This document shows positions 17,150-25,668 of a DNA stretch of 37,398 bases, one piece after another; the first letter of the stretch is position 1; every line of letters starts with the position of its first letter. Location of the stretch: assembly GCA_020160875.1 (NCBI GenBank), contig JAIUPE010000022.1:1-37398 (forward strand). Direction: 5' to 3'. The position numbers were made by a program, and so were the translations under genes. This DNA is from Pseudomonadota bacterium. Its GTDB lineage: Bacteria > Pseudomonadota > Alphaproteobacteria > Rhodospirillales > Rhodospirillaceae. The notes beneath the pieces are model-generated. The model was not told where the DNA came from and did not search any database. It saw only the letters and a program-made list of their open reading frames with translations.

Positions 17150-18436
17150 TTAATGCGCCGAACGCCGCGCGAGCCAGAATAGTCCCATGCCGATGGCGAC
17201 GATGCCCGCCACGATCGTCCAGGTAGCCAAGGCCGCTTGTGTGGAGGCGATCACGCACAGAAGGAAGGCGATGCCTGGGATGAGCAGCCCGCCGGGGAGC
17301 CGGTAGGCCTCCTCTTGCGCATCCTTGGGAAGTGTCCGGCGCAATTTCGGTAGCGCCAGAATGCACAGGATATAGATCAAAATACGCGCAAGTGAACTCG
17401 CCGCCGCGAGGAATACGAACGTGCTCGAGGCCGCGAATAGGAAGACGGCTACGCCGAACAGAAGGATCGAATTGTCGGGGGTTGCGTACGTCTTGTGCAC
17501 ATGGCCGAACCAGCGCGGCAGCCATTTATTCTCGGCCAGCGCGTAAGTCATGCGCGGCGATGTCACCATCGCCGACGCGACGTTGCCGGCGACCGAGAAG
17601 ATCGCGGTGAAGGTCATGATGGCCGCGGCGGCCGGGCCGGCGAGCAGCGCGGCGGCGTCCGAAAGCGTTTTTCCTTCGGCGCCTCCGGCCGGTAGGACAG
17701 CGACGTAGACCAGGGTGAGCAGCCAGTAGAGCAGGGCCGTGCCCGCGACCGTGACGACCAGGGCGCGCGGCAGCGAACGGCGTGGGTCCCTGGTCTCGCC
17801 CGCCGTCACCAACGCGGCCTCGAACCCGACGAACGCATAGATGAACAGGAGCGCCGCCGTGCCCATGGCGCCAAGCGAGGGCGCCGGCCCCGGCATTGCA
17901 TTGGGCCCAATGGCGAAGAGCCCCAGGGCGGTTAAGACAAGCAGTGGGATCAGTTTCAGAACCGTGAACATCGCGACGGTGCGTACGCCCTGCTTGACGC
18001 CGACGATATTGGTCACGACCAGTACCGCGCAGACCGCCGCGATGAAAGGCACGCGCCAGGGCCCGTCGGCGAGCCACAGCCAGGTTGGCTCGAGGTACGT
18101 CATCACGACATTTATGTTCGCCGCGATGGCGGTCACGCGACCCAGCCACAACATCCAGCCCGAGGCGAAGCCGGCGGCGGGTCCAAAAGCGGTTCCCGCG
18201 TAGAGCACCGGGCCACCGGAGTCGCGGAAGTAGCTCGCGAGTTCTGCGAACGACAGGGCGATAGTGATGAAAAACAGGCCGACGGCGAGGAACAGCCAGG
18301 GCGCCCATGCGCCGGTGGCGGCCGACACCGACGCGGGCAAAACGAAAATTCCCGCGCCAATCATCCCGTTCAGCACCAGAAGCGCCGCGCCGAAGGGCGT
18401 TATCGCGCGACGTAGTGAAGATCCCCCGTTCGTCAT
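17150..18436 (-). CDS. APC-superfamily amino acid permease
   Basis: This 428-residue protein has 12 predicted membrane helices. It begins with the APC hallmark first helix ITPFGAALLVLNGMIGAGIFVLPASV, where the GAGIF unwound segment lines the substrate site. Other family features are SFAELASYFRDSGGPVLYAGTAFG in helices 2-3 and FIYAFVGFEAALVTAGETRDPRRSLPRAL in helices 6-7. The protein is probably an inner-membrane amino acid or amine transporter. The specificity cannot be read. The gene is single, convergent with the HNH gene and divergent from the response regulator gene. A perfect TATAAT on the minus strand (18490-18495) lies 54 nt before the start codon. Confidence 0.9.
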   Translation of the reverse strand: MTNGGSSLRRAITPFGAALLVLNGMIGAGIFVLPASVSAATGAWAPWLFLAVGLFFITIALSFAELASYFRDSGGPVLYAGTAFGPAAGFASGWMLWLGRVTAIAANINVVMTYLEPTWLWLADGPWRVPFIAAVCAVLVVTNIVGVKQGVRTVAMFTVLKLIPLLVLTALGLFAIGPNAMPGPAPSLGAMGTAALLFIYAFVGFEAALVTAGETRDPRRSLPRALVVTVAGTALLYWLLTLVYVAVLPAGGAEGKTLSDAAALLAGPAAAAIMTFTAIFSVAGNVASAMVTSPRMTYALAENKWLPRWFGHVHKTYATPDNSILLFGVAVFLFAASSTFVFLAAASSLARILIYILCILALPKLRRTLPKDAQEEAYRLPGGLLIPGIAFLLCVIASTQAALATWTIVAGIVAIGMGLFWLARRSAH

Positions 18437-18489
18437 GCTCCGGCGACTTCCCCCGAACTCAATTCAGCGTTTGCGACCGACCTGTACAA

Positions 18490-18495
18490 ATTATA
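18490..18495 (-). promoter_or_regulatory. Candidate -10 hexamer (TATAAT) for the APC permease gene
   Basis: A perfect TATAAT is read on the minus strand within the AT-rich 137-nt gap between the permease and response regulator genes. No good -35 hexamer was found at 16-18 nt upstream, so this is tentative. The same gap must also hold the promoter for the regulator on the plus strand. Confidence 0.3.
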
Positions 18496-18573
18496 ATGAG
18501 ATAATGATCTAACGTTATACGGATCGTTGGAAACACTCTTTCTAATTGAAATTGAAACTCGTAGGCTCGGGCC

Positions 18574-19233
18574 ATGCGGATACTTTACGCGGATGATCAT
18601 TCCTTGATCCGGGAAGCCCTCAAGCCTCATCTCATGAAGCTGCGGGCCAAGACGGAAGTGATAGAAGCCGGTTCGGTCGACGAAGCCTTGCAATACGCCA
18701 AGGACGTCGATCTTGTTTTGCTGGATCTCCAGATGCCCGGCATGAACGGATTCGAAGGCTTTGACCGCGTGAAGGCGGCGCTGCCCGACGTGCCGATCGT
18801 CATCGTTTCAGGTTATTCGGATAAGCGCACCATCAACGCGGCGCTTGAACGCGGAGCCTCGGGCTTCGTGCCCAAGACCGCGACCGGCAAGACCTTGATC
18901 CGCGCGCTGGAAGCCGTGCTCGACGGCGAGCGCTACATTCCTGCGTCCCTGCTCGAAGAATCAGACGCACCGTCGATCTTCGATCAGACCGCCAAGCGCA
19001 CGGGGCCCATCGAGGACAGCCCGCTCAATAAACTCACGGAGCGCGAAGCCGAAGCGCTGCGTCTCTTGATCGCGGGCAAGACCAATAAGCAGATCGCCAT
19101 CGATCTGGGCCTGCAGGAGATCACGGTGAAGATCCACCTGCGGAACTGCTACAAGAAAATCGGCGCCACGAACCGCGCCGATGCCGTGCGCCTCGCGTAC
19201 GAACACGGCTGGCGAGTTCCAGGTGAAACCTAG
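18574..19233 (+). CDS. NarL/FixJ-type response regulator with LuxR DNA-binding domain
   Basis: The 219-residue protein has a receiver domain (1-~120) with acidic pair D7-D8, phospho-acceptor D51 in VLLDLQMPGMNG, a Ser in IVIVSGYS, and the conserved Lys in GFVPKTA. A linker follows, then a LuxR-type helix-turn-helix (about 150-215) with LTEREAEALRLLIAGKTNKQIAIDLGL and TVKIHLRNCYKKIGATNRADAVRLA. It is therefore a phosphorylation-controlled transcription factor. It is monocistronic and adjacent to a cluster of three hybrid kinases, any of which might feed it, but it has no dedicated simple kinase beside it. It is also the only DNA-binding response regulator in the window, so it is the best local candidate for reading the shared upstream box described for the signalling genes. 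That link is inference. Confidence 0.93.
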   Translation: MRILYADDHSLIREALKPHLMKLRAKTEVIEAGSVDEALQYAKDVDLVLLDLQMPGMNGFEGFDRVKAALPDVPIVIVSGYSDKRTINAALERGASGFVPKTATGKTLIRALEAVLDGERYIPASLLEESDAPSIFDQTAKRTGPIEDSPLNKLTEREAEALRLLIAGKTNKQIAIDLGLQEITVKIHLRNCYKKIGATNRADAVRLAYEHGWRVPGET

Positions 19234-19280
19234 GCGCATGCGCCGCGATCGCGGAACGTGCGACCAAATTCAAAAAAAGA

Positions 19281-19299
19281 GCGGATGCTTTGCATCCGC
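19281..19299 (-). terminator. Intrinsic terminator oriented on the minus strand
   Basis: An 8-bp perfect stem GCGGATGC/GCATCCGC with a 3-nt loop is followed on the minus strand by TCTTTTTTT. It sits in the 239-nt gap between the response regulator gene and cheY. It faces away from both genes, so it does not end the regulator transcript in the usual way. Confidence 0.6.
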
Positions 19300-19333
19300 G
19301 CGGCGAAACCTGAGCTTTTTCAAGCTCAACACC

Positions 19334-19353
19334 TTCTAATACTAACGGTTAAG
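19334..19353 (+). promoter_or_regulatory. TAATAC box upstream of cheY (copy A)
   Basis: TTCTAATACTAACGGTTAAG, with TAATAC at 19337-19342, lies about 130 nt before the cheY start. It matches the boxes found upstream of two chemoreceptor genes and two hybrid-kinase genes in this window (29132-29137 minus; 29223, 31522 and 34835 plus). Copies A and B share TTCTAATACT followed four bases later by GGTTA. The function is inferred as a common activator or regulator site. Confidence 0.45.
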
Positions 19354-19472
19354 GCTATCGCTCTGCGGTTATACCCCCGCCGCGCCCGGTAACCCTTCTG
19401 CTCGCGTGTTCCCGCGCGGGCCTTCCCCTACACATGGGCTCCACCAAATCACACTGCAAAACGGAGTTCCCC

Positions 19473-19859
19473 ATGTCTGTCGATACCACCATGAACGTTC
19501 TGATCGTGGACGATTACGCCACCATGCTGCGTATCGTCCGCAACCTTCTGAAGCAGATCGGCTTCAACAACGTCGATGAAGCCAGCGACGGCGCCCAGGC
19601 GCTGCAGATGATGCGCCTCAAGAAGTACGGCCTCGTGATCTCCGACTGGAACATGGAGCCGATGACCGGCATCCAGTTCCTGCGCGAAGTTCGCTGCGAC
19701 GACGGTCTGAAAGAAACCCCGTTCATCATGGTCACTGCCGAAAGCAAGACCGAGAACGTGGTCGAAGCCAAGAAGGCGGGCGTGTCCAACTACATCGTGA
19801 AGCCCTTCAACAGCGATACCCTGAAGGGAAAGATCGCCGGCGTCCTCGGTCAGTTCTAA
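19473..19859 (+). CDS. cheY: Chemotaxis response regulator CheY
   Basis: From ATG 19473 the product is 128 residues, a single receiver domain. The start is chosen because GGAG (19463-19466) lies 6 nt upstream; ATG 19434 would add 13 residues with no ribosome site. Key residues are the acidic pair D13-D14, phospho-acceptor D58 in VISDWNMEPMTG, Thr in FIMVTAES, and Lys in NYIVKPFN. The SDWNM block and the C-terminal FNSDTLKGKI are characteristic of CheY that binds the flagellar motor switch. It is followed 28 nt later by cheZ, whose product would dephosphorylate it. It is the first gene of an apparent four-gene operon (cheY, cheZ, unknown, hybrid kinase). Confidence 0.95.
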   Translation: MSVDTTMNVLIVDDYATMLRIVRNLLKQIGFNNVDEASDGAQALQMMRLKKYGLVISDWNMEPMTGIQFLREVRCDDGLKETPFIMVTAESKTENVVEAKKAGVSNYIVKPFNSDTLKGKIAGVLGQF

Positions 19860-19887
19860 TCCCACTGAATGATTCGCACGGTGCACC

Positions 19888-20511
19888 ATGTCCAATGTCA
19901 AAGCGGGTCTTGAGACCCAAATCCGGAAGGCTCTTTCGGAAAAAACGATTCCGCCGCAACTCGGCGCCGTTGGAAGCAATGTCGGCACGCTGATGTCGAG
20001 CTGGCCCTCCGATAAGGGTCTGTACGTCGAGCTGAAGCGCCTGGCGGCTTTCATCGAACAGACCAAGGCGGAAATCGCCGCCCTGCGTCCGGACGAAGTG
20101 AAGCTCGCGTTCCTGCCGAAGGCGACCGACGAACTCGACGCCATCGTGAAATCGACCGCGGAAGCCACCAACCGCATCATGGACGCGGCCGAGGTCATCA
20201 GCGGTGTCGCCGACAAGATCGATGCCGAAGGCTCCGGCAAGCTCATGGACGCCGTGACCTCGATTTACGAGGCGTGCTCGTTCCAGGATATCACCGGCCA
20301 GCGCATCACCAAGGTCGTGACCACGTTGAAGGTGATCGAAAGCCGCATCGACCAGATGATCTTCTCGGCCGGTGCGACCGGCGAGATCGCGGTTCCGGTC
20401 AGCGCGGTGTCGTCGCCGGAATCGCTCTCCGATGCTGAGCTGCTCAATGGCCCGGCGTTGCCGGGTCAGGGCCGCAGCCAGGAAGAGATCGACGCGCTTC
20501 TGGGTTTTTAG
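19888..20511 (+). CDS. cheZ: CheY-P phosphatase CheZ
   Basis: The 207-residue, mostly helical protein carries the CheZ catalytic signature SFQDITGQRI, in which D134 and Q138 match the Asp/Gln pair (D143 and Q147 in E. coli) that orients the attacking water. The preceding helix has ATNRIMDAAEVI, another conserved CheZ block. The last residues SQEEIDALLGF form the C-terminal amphipathic helix that docks on CheY, separated from the core by a Ser/Pro/Ala-rich linker (about 165-195). Role: dephosphorylation of CheY-P to end the motor signal. The stop TAG overlaps the AGGA ribosome site of the next gene, whose start is 9 nt away, so downstream translation is probably coupled. Confidence 0.94.
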   Translation: MSNVKAGLETQIRKALSEKTIPPQLGAVGSNVGTLMSSWPSDKGLYVELKRLAAFIEQTKAEIAALRPDEVKLAFLPKATDELDAIVKSTAEATNRIMDAAEVISGVADKIDAEGSGKLMDAVTSIYEACSFQDITGQRITKVVTTLKVIESRIDQMIFSAGATGEIAVPVSAVSSPESLSDAELLNGPALPGQGRSQEEIDALLGF

Positions 20512-20520
20512 GAAACCGTC

Positions 20521-21579
20521 ATGAGCGCAGCCGTCGCCGTACACTCAGCGTATCCCGCCGATAGTATCGATGCGGAAGATCGCGACAGTCTGCATACGCT
20601 GTCGTTGTCGCTGATTCCGGTGGCGCACCCTGCCATCAAGCGGGCGAGGATCGTCAAGAACACCAAGCTTGAAAGCGTGATCGAGGTCTTCAAGGACCGC
20701 GAGGCCGGCAGCGGTCAGATCGATATCGAGAAGATTCCGGGTGAGTTCGGCTGGCCCGCGTCGCCGCCGCACCCGGACTTCATCTTGCTCCGCAAATTGG
20801 AGCTCATGCCCAGTTACGACGTCTATTCGCTGCGTGTCGCCCTGCGCGCGCACGGCATTGCCGTCAACGAGACGGCGCTGAAACTCTCGCCCGACAAGAC
20901 GCGTGAGCTTGCGCGATACATGAAAAGCTTCACGCGCCCGCTCCTCATGCAAATCTATGGCGGCGAAGCAGACGGCATCGAGACGCTTGAGGACGTTGTT
21001 GCGATGTTCCGCGATCCCGACATCGAGCGCGCGCGCAAGAAGCTGTTGATGATGGCCGCCAAACTCGGTCTCAACATCCAGGACATTCCCCGGTTCCTCG
21101 AGGACTATGCCGACATTTTTTTGTCGCTGTCCTACTACCGTCAGTGTCTCGATCACATTGCGCCCATCGTCGAGGATTTCCTCGATTCGATGAAGGACCT
21201 GCGCAAGAGCTATCAGATGCGCACCAATCAGCAATTGATGCTGACTTGCGACGAAATGGAGAAGAACTTCACCGAACTCCTCACCTCGGTCACGGGGCGC
21301 CTTGAAGCCTTCAACCGTCACACGAAGGATATGTGGGACAATCTTTCGGCCGAGAAATTCCGCAAGATCGAACGGATCATCAAAACCTACCACATAACGA
21401 TGGGCGGAATTCTCTGCGCCCTGAGCGTCAAGATGGACGCTTGGGCCGGTCAATTCCCCAAACGGAATATCGGCGGGCCGGTGCGTCGGGCAGATTTCAT
21501 AATGACCGATATAAAACATGGGCTTAAGCGCATTCGCGACCTTGAACGCAAAGCCCCGTCGATGGCGGAGCTGAACTAG
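20521..21579 (+). CDS. Uncharacterised protein encoded between cheZ and a hybrid kinase
   Basis: The 352-residue soluble protein starts 9 nt after cheZ with its ribosome site (AGGA) on the cheZ stop codon, so it is part of the chemotaxis operon. No signal peptide or membrane helix is present. It is mostly helical: after a variable N-terminus (1-45) come charged helices including PSYDVYSLRVALRAHGI, DKTRELARYMKSFTRPLLMQIYG, and a long central block LSLSYYRQCLDHIAPIVEDFLDSMKDL followed by LTCDEMEKNFTELLTSVTGRLEAF. The C-terminus is basic (TDIKHGLKRIRDLERK). I recall similar genes beside chemotaxis genes in other alphaproteobacteria but know no function. The long paired helices suggest a four-helix-bundle-like partner for CheZ, CheY or receptors, which is inference. 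Confidence 0.85.
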   Translation: MSAAVAVHSAYPADSIDAEDRDSLHTLSLSLIPVAHPAIKRARIVKNTKLESVIEVFKDREAGSGQIDIEKIPGEFGWPASPPHPDFILLRKLELMPSYDVYSLRVALRAHGIAVNETALKLSPDKTRELARYMKSFTRPLLMQIYGGEADGIETLEDVVAMFRDPDIERARKKLLMMAAKLGLNIQDIPRFLEDYADIFLSLSYYRQCLDHIAPIVEDFLDSMKDLRKSYQMRTNQQLMLTCDEMEKNFTELLTSVTGRLEAFNRHTKDMWDNLSAEKFRKIERIIKTYHITMGGILCALSVKMDAWAGQFPKRNIGGPVRRADFIMTDIKHGLKRIRDLERKAPSMAELN

Positions 21580-21609
21580 CGCTAGAATAGCCCAGGGATT
21601 TGTTGGGGA

Positions 21610-24600
21610 ATGGGTTTGGCGACATCGATAGGCGACCGGCGACCGCACCGGTTATGGCTGTACGCGTTTCTTTCGCTCGGCATTCTCGGTGCGATCGTCA
21701 TTTTCGCGGGCAACCTGCGCAGCCGCAACGTAGCGTTCGAGATGGAATCCGCGCGTGTGGGCGAGGCGGCCGCGCGCCTGTTGTCGTCGCTGTCCGGCGC
21801 GCTTCTGCTCGGGAGCGACACATTCTATGACGGCGCGCCGGACGACGCGTTGCGGAAAGCGGCAGAACACGGCCGCGAACAGGCCGCGGCGCAGATCGAA
21901 GCTGATCTGAGCCTCCTTGCGGATTTTGTCACGAGCGATCAGTCGCGTGACGCGATCAAGGACCTTATGGCGAACCTTGCGCGGGCGAAGGTGGTCTTGG
22001 ACGAACATGACCGTCTTGCTTTGGAAATCGGGGATTATCAGAGTCCCGGGTTGCGGCAGGAGTTCAGCGTGGCTGGCCGCAAGCTCAATGCCCCGCTTGC
22101 CGAGCTTGCCAATCCCAACGCGCTCTCCCTGCGTCATTTCCTCGAGATGAAAACGGCCAAGGATGCGTTCCTGGCGGACGTCGCTCCGGAGGACCGGGCC
22201 AGTGCGCGCCAGGCGCTTGCGGCATTCACACGCGATATACAAAAGGCAAATCTACCGGCGGCGGAACGGGATCGTCTGCTTGATGCGCTCGCGGAATATG
22301 ACGCGGCCTTCGAACGCTTGTCCGGCGCGATGGTTGCTTTGAGCGCTGCCGGACGGGAGCTGGGTCAACTCTTCACGGACTCCTCGGCGGTGCTCGGCCG
22401 CGTGGTCGGCGACGTCGCGGCCGAGGTCGCCGCCGAACGCAAGCGGCGGAACCAGCTCACCAATGTATCGCTTGTCGTTGTGGGGGGCATCTTGACGCTG
22501 GTCGTTTCCTCCTACATCGGGCTGTCCTTGCGCACAGCCGACCGCTTGCAACACCGCGAGGCGGAGTTGCGCGAAACCGGCGAAAGGATGCGCGACCTTG
22601 CGCGCGTGACCTCCGATATTTTATGGGAAGTCGACGCCGACGGTTTCGTCCGCAATGTCGACGGTCCCGGGACCTTCACGTCCTGTTACGGGCCGCGCAT
22701 GCTCGGCCACCGGTTCACCGATGTGCTTCGGGATCTGGGGGCCCAGTTCTCGGACAATCTCGACCTGGGGGCGCTGTTGGCAGGCCATGCGCCGTTCCGC
22801 GATCGCGAGTACAAGGTCGTCATGCCGGTTTCGAAGCAAACATCCTGGTATACGCTTTCGGGATTGCCGGCCTTCGACACACAAGGCGTTTTCACGGGCT
22901 ATCGCTGCGCCTCGAAGGATATCACGGACGCCAAGCAGTTGTTCCTCGAGCGCGAGGAGTTCCGTAACCAGCTTTCCTCGACCTTGAGTCATTTGCCTGC
23001 CGCCGCATTCCGCATGGAAGAGAGTGCGGGCGGGCGCCTGCCCAAATTCGTGTCGCACAACGCGGGCGACGTTCTTGGCGTGCCGGCCGCGGAAATATTG
23101 TCCCGCGGCGGAGACTCCGCGTTCTTCATCCATGGCGAGGACCGCGGCCGTTTCGATCAGGAAATCACCGAAGGCTTGAACGCCCGCGGATCGGCCAGCG
23201 CGCGCGGACGCATCGTGCAATCCGACGGGGCTATTCGCTGGATCCAGGCGCTTCTGCGCCGCACCGAAGGGCCCGACAACAGGGGCACCATCGACGGCAT
23301 CTGGATCGACGTCACCGAGGACGAGTTGAAGACACGTCAGATGCACGACGTCGAAGCGGCAATCGAGGCCGCCAGTGACGCGATCGTTATTTTCGGTCCC
23401 GACAACGCAGAGGTCGTCTACGCCAACGCGGCTGTCTATCGCACTTTTGGCCTTCCGTCCGACAGGCCCCTCGACATTGTCGCGGTGCGGGCGTGTGTGC
23501 GCATGTCTGACGACGAGATCGTGGCCATGCGTGCGGCCATGATGGAAGGTGTTGCGCGCGCGGGCCGGTGGACCGGCCGCTTGCCGATTATCCGCGCCGA
23601 CGGTTCGCACGGAATCGTGTTTGCCCGCGTATCGGGCCTGAGCGACGGACGCTTCCTTCATGTCTTGACGGATGTCACCGAGGAGGAGCTGCGTGTGCGG
23701 CAACTCCGGGATATCGGCGCCGCGATCGATGCCGCGAGCGACGGCATCATGTTCTTTGCCGCCGATTGGTCGTTACTGTTCGCAAATGCCAGCGCCTACA
23801 GGATCTTCGACCTGCCGACGGGTGCGCAGCTTCCGGACTTCCACCGGCGCCTTGGGTTGAGCGAAGCGCAGGCAGAAGCGAATCGTGTCAGCATTCGCGA
23901 AGCTGTCGAACGAGATGGGTACTGGTCGGGCAGTTTCTCCGTCGAGCGCGGCGACGGTGGCCGTGCGCCGCTCCTCGTGCGCGTGACGGGCGGATTGGAT
24001 GAAGGCAAGCTTCTCTATGTCATCTCCGATATGACCGCTTTGAATCAGGCGCGGCGCGAACTTGAGCAGCAGATCGAACGCACGCGTCAACAGAATGCGC
24101 TCGTAGCGCGCGCCCTGGACTCCGTACAGGATTATATCGTTATCGAGGATCGCCGCGGATACATCACCTATGTCAACCAGACAACGCTCGACACGCTTGC
24201 CTGTTCCTTGGAGGAGGTCCAGGGGACGTCTTTCTTTTCGAACATCCGCGTTAAATTCGACGACAACGAACGCATAAAACGTCAAGTCGCGGCGGGGCTG
24301 ACGATTGTCGGGACCTGGTCGGGCGAACTTCGTGTCACGGGACCCAACGATCGCCGGCAGGTGCTCAACCTTCGTGTGTCCCGCCTCGCCGACGGCGGGG
24401 CGCTTTATGTGGCGACGGATATCACGGTTCAACGTCTCGCCGAGAGCGAGGAAGCCAAGCTCAAACAACGCCTCGCGGACGCCGAGCGCATGGAGGCCAT
24501 CGGTCGCCTCGCCGGGGGGATCGCGCACGACTTCAACAACATCACCGGGGCGACGCGTGCGTTTGCCGACCTTCTGGTGGACGACCTGCCGCCCGATTCC

Positions 24601-25668
24601 GTGCAACGTACATATGCCGAAAGAATCGTGAACGCCTGCCGCCGCGCGAGCGAACTCGTGAAGGAAGTGATGACCTTCTCGCGGGCCGCCCAGGCGGAGC
24701 GCCGGCCGCTGGATGTCGCCGGCGTTTTCGCCGAGGGCGTCGACATCCTGGCCGCGAAGCGGCCCTTGCATATCGCGCTCGATTTCCAGAACCTCGACGC
24801 CGCTGCCGTGGTCGAAGCCAACGCCGGCCAGATCATCCAGGTGCTTGTCAATCTGGTGATGAACGCTTTCGACGCCATCGAAAGCAGCGCGGGCCGCGTC
24901 ACCGTGCGGGTTGAACGCATGAACGCGCTCCGGATGGCGCTCGAGCGCACCGATCCCGGCTTCCGCGAGGAACGCGACCAGACCGGACCGGTCTTCCGTC
25001 ACGGGCAGGGCGTTCTTGAGAACGGCGTCGAATACGTCAGATTGACGATCGAGGACACAGGCCCCGGCATGGAGCGCGCGACATTGCAGCGCATCTTCGA
25101 ACCGTTCTTCACGACCAAGGGGCGTGATCGCGGCACCGGCCTTGGCGTCCCGGTGGTGTCCAGCATCGTCACCGCCCACAGCGGCCTCATGCAGGTTTAC
25201 ACCCGCCGCAACCGTGGCACGGCGGTGGCCGTTTATTTCCCAGTCAGCAACAAGGTCTCTCTCGCGGTCGAGGAGAAACGCGCCGAGCACAATTTACGGG
25301 GCAACGAGCGCATCCTCGTCGTGGACGACGAAATCGACCTCGCCGACGCCATCTCGATCGGCCTCACGCGTCTGGGGTACGAGACAGCGCCGGTCTATAC
25401 GCCGACCGAGGCGCTGTCATTGTTCGCCGAAGCGCCGGGGAGCTGGGACATCCTGATTTCGGACGAAGTCATGCCCCATATGAAGGGACTCCAACTCGTC
25501 AGGGAAGTTCGCGCCCTTTGCCCGGATATGAAGATCATCCTCTGCACCGGCCACAGCGACGCGGCCAACGAGGAAACCGCGCGCATGGCGGGCGCCAATC
25601 TCTTCCTCCACAAGCCGGTAACGGCCGAGGAACTGGCCCAGGCCGTCCGCCGCCTTATCGATGGTTGA
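21610..25668 (+). CDS. Hybrid sensor histidine kinase, HBM-like periplasmic domain and about five PAS domains
   Basis: The 1352-residue protein has a first membrane helix (~16-35), an all-helical periplasmic region (~36-285) resembling a helical bimodular (HBM) sensor, and a second membrane helix (~292-312). About five PAS domains follow (roughly 325-440, 455-575, 580-690, 695-810, 830-945); PAS 3 and 4 look like a tandem duplication (AAIEAASDAIVIF versus AAIDAASDGIMFF). Then come HisKA with H973 in GGIAHDFNN, a HATPase domain with N-box NLVMNAFDA, D-box DTGPGM and GTGLGV, and a receiver with D1285 in ISDEVMPHMKG. It lies 30 nt after the unknown gene in the cheY-cheZ operon. The output is unclear because no HPt protein is present locally. 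Its last 14 bases overlap the convergent kinase gene. Confidence 0.93.
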   Translation: MGLATSIGDRRPHRLWLYAFLSLGILGAIVIFAGNLRSRNVAFEMESARVGEAAARLLSSLSGALLLGSDTFYDGAPDDALRKAAEHGREQAAAQIEADLSLLADFVTSDQSRDAIKDLMANLARAKVVLDEHDRLALEIGDYQSPGLRQEFSVAGRKLNAPLAELANPNALSLRHFLEMKTAKDAFLADVAPEDRASARQALAAFTRDIQKANLPAAERDRLLDALAEYDAAFERLSGAMVALSAAGRELGQLFTDSSAVLGRVVGDVAAEVAAERKRRNQLTNVSLVVVGGILTLVVSSYIGLSLRTADRLQHREAELRETGERMRDLARVTSDILWEVDADGFVRNVDGPGTFTSCYGPRMLGHRFTDVLRDLGAQFSDNLDLGALLAGHAPFRDREYKVVMPVSKQTSWYTLSGLPAFDTQGVFTGYRCASKDITDAKQLFLEREEFRNQLSSTLSHLPAAAFRMEESAGGRLPKFVSHNAGDVLGVPAAEILSRGGDSAFFIHGEDRGRFDQEITEGLNARGSASARGRIVQSDGAIRWIQALLRRTEGPDNRGTIDGIWIDVTEDELKTRQMHDVEAAIEAASDAIVIFGPDNAEVVYANAAVYRTFGLPSDRPLDIVAVRACVRMSDDEIVAMRAAMMEGVARAGRWTGRLPIIRADGSHGIVFARVSGLSDGRFLHVLTDVTEEELRVRQLRDIGAAIDAASDGIMFFAADWSLLFANASAYRIFDLPTGAQLPDFHRRLGLSEAQAEANRVSIREAVERDGYWSGSFSVERGDGGRAPLLVRVTGGLDEGKLLYVISDMTALNQARRELEQQIERTRQQNALVARALDSVQDYIVIEDRRGYITYVNQTTLDTLACSLEEVQGTSFFSNIRVKFDDNERIKRQVAAGLTIVGTWSGELRVTGPNDRRQVLNLRVSRLADGGALYVATDITVQRLAESEEAKLKQRLADAERMEAIGRLAGGIAHDFNNITGATRAFADLLVDDLPPDSVQRTYAERIVNACRRASELVKEVMTFSRAAQAERRPLDVAGVFAEGVDILAAKRPLHIALDFQNLDAAAVVEANAGQIIQVLVNLVMNAFDAIESSAGRVTVRVERMNALRMALERTDPGFREERDQTGPVFRHGQGVLENGVEYVRLTIEDTGPGMERATLQRIFEPFFTTKGRDRGTGLGVPVVSSIVTAHSGLMQVYTRRNRGTAVAVYFPVSNKVSLAVEEKRAEHNLRGNERILVVDDEIDLADAISIGLTRLGYETAPVYTPTEALSLFAEAPGSWDILISDEVMPHMKGLQLVREVRALCPDMKIILCTGHSDAANEETARMAGANLFLHKPVTAEELAQAVRRLIDG

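Larger units (their letters stand above)
19271..19370 (-). ncRNA. Candidate minus-strand small RNA ending in an intrinsic terminator
   Basis: Read on the minus strand, the region has a 7-bp stem TGAGCTT/AAGCTCA closed by a GAAA tetraloop (19311-19328). A terminator-type hairpin follows: stem GCGGATGC/GCATCCGC with loop AAA (19281-19299), then TC and seven T (19271-19280). A GC-rich stem followed by a T-run is an intrinsic terminator in this orientation only; on the plus strand no T-run follows. No minus-strand gene lies to its right before cheY, so the transcript it would end is unexplained. The 5' end is unknown; a TATAAC on the minus strand near 19367-19372 could be a -10 element. This is a prediction from structure only. 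Confidence 0.35.
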
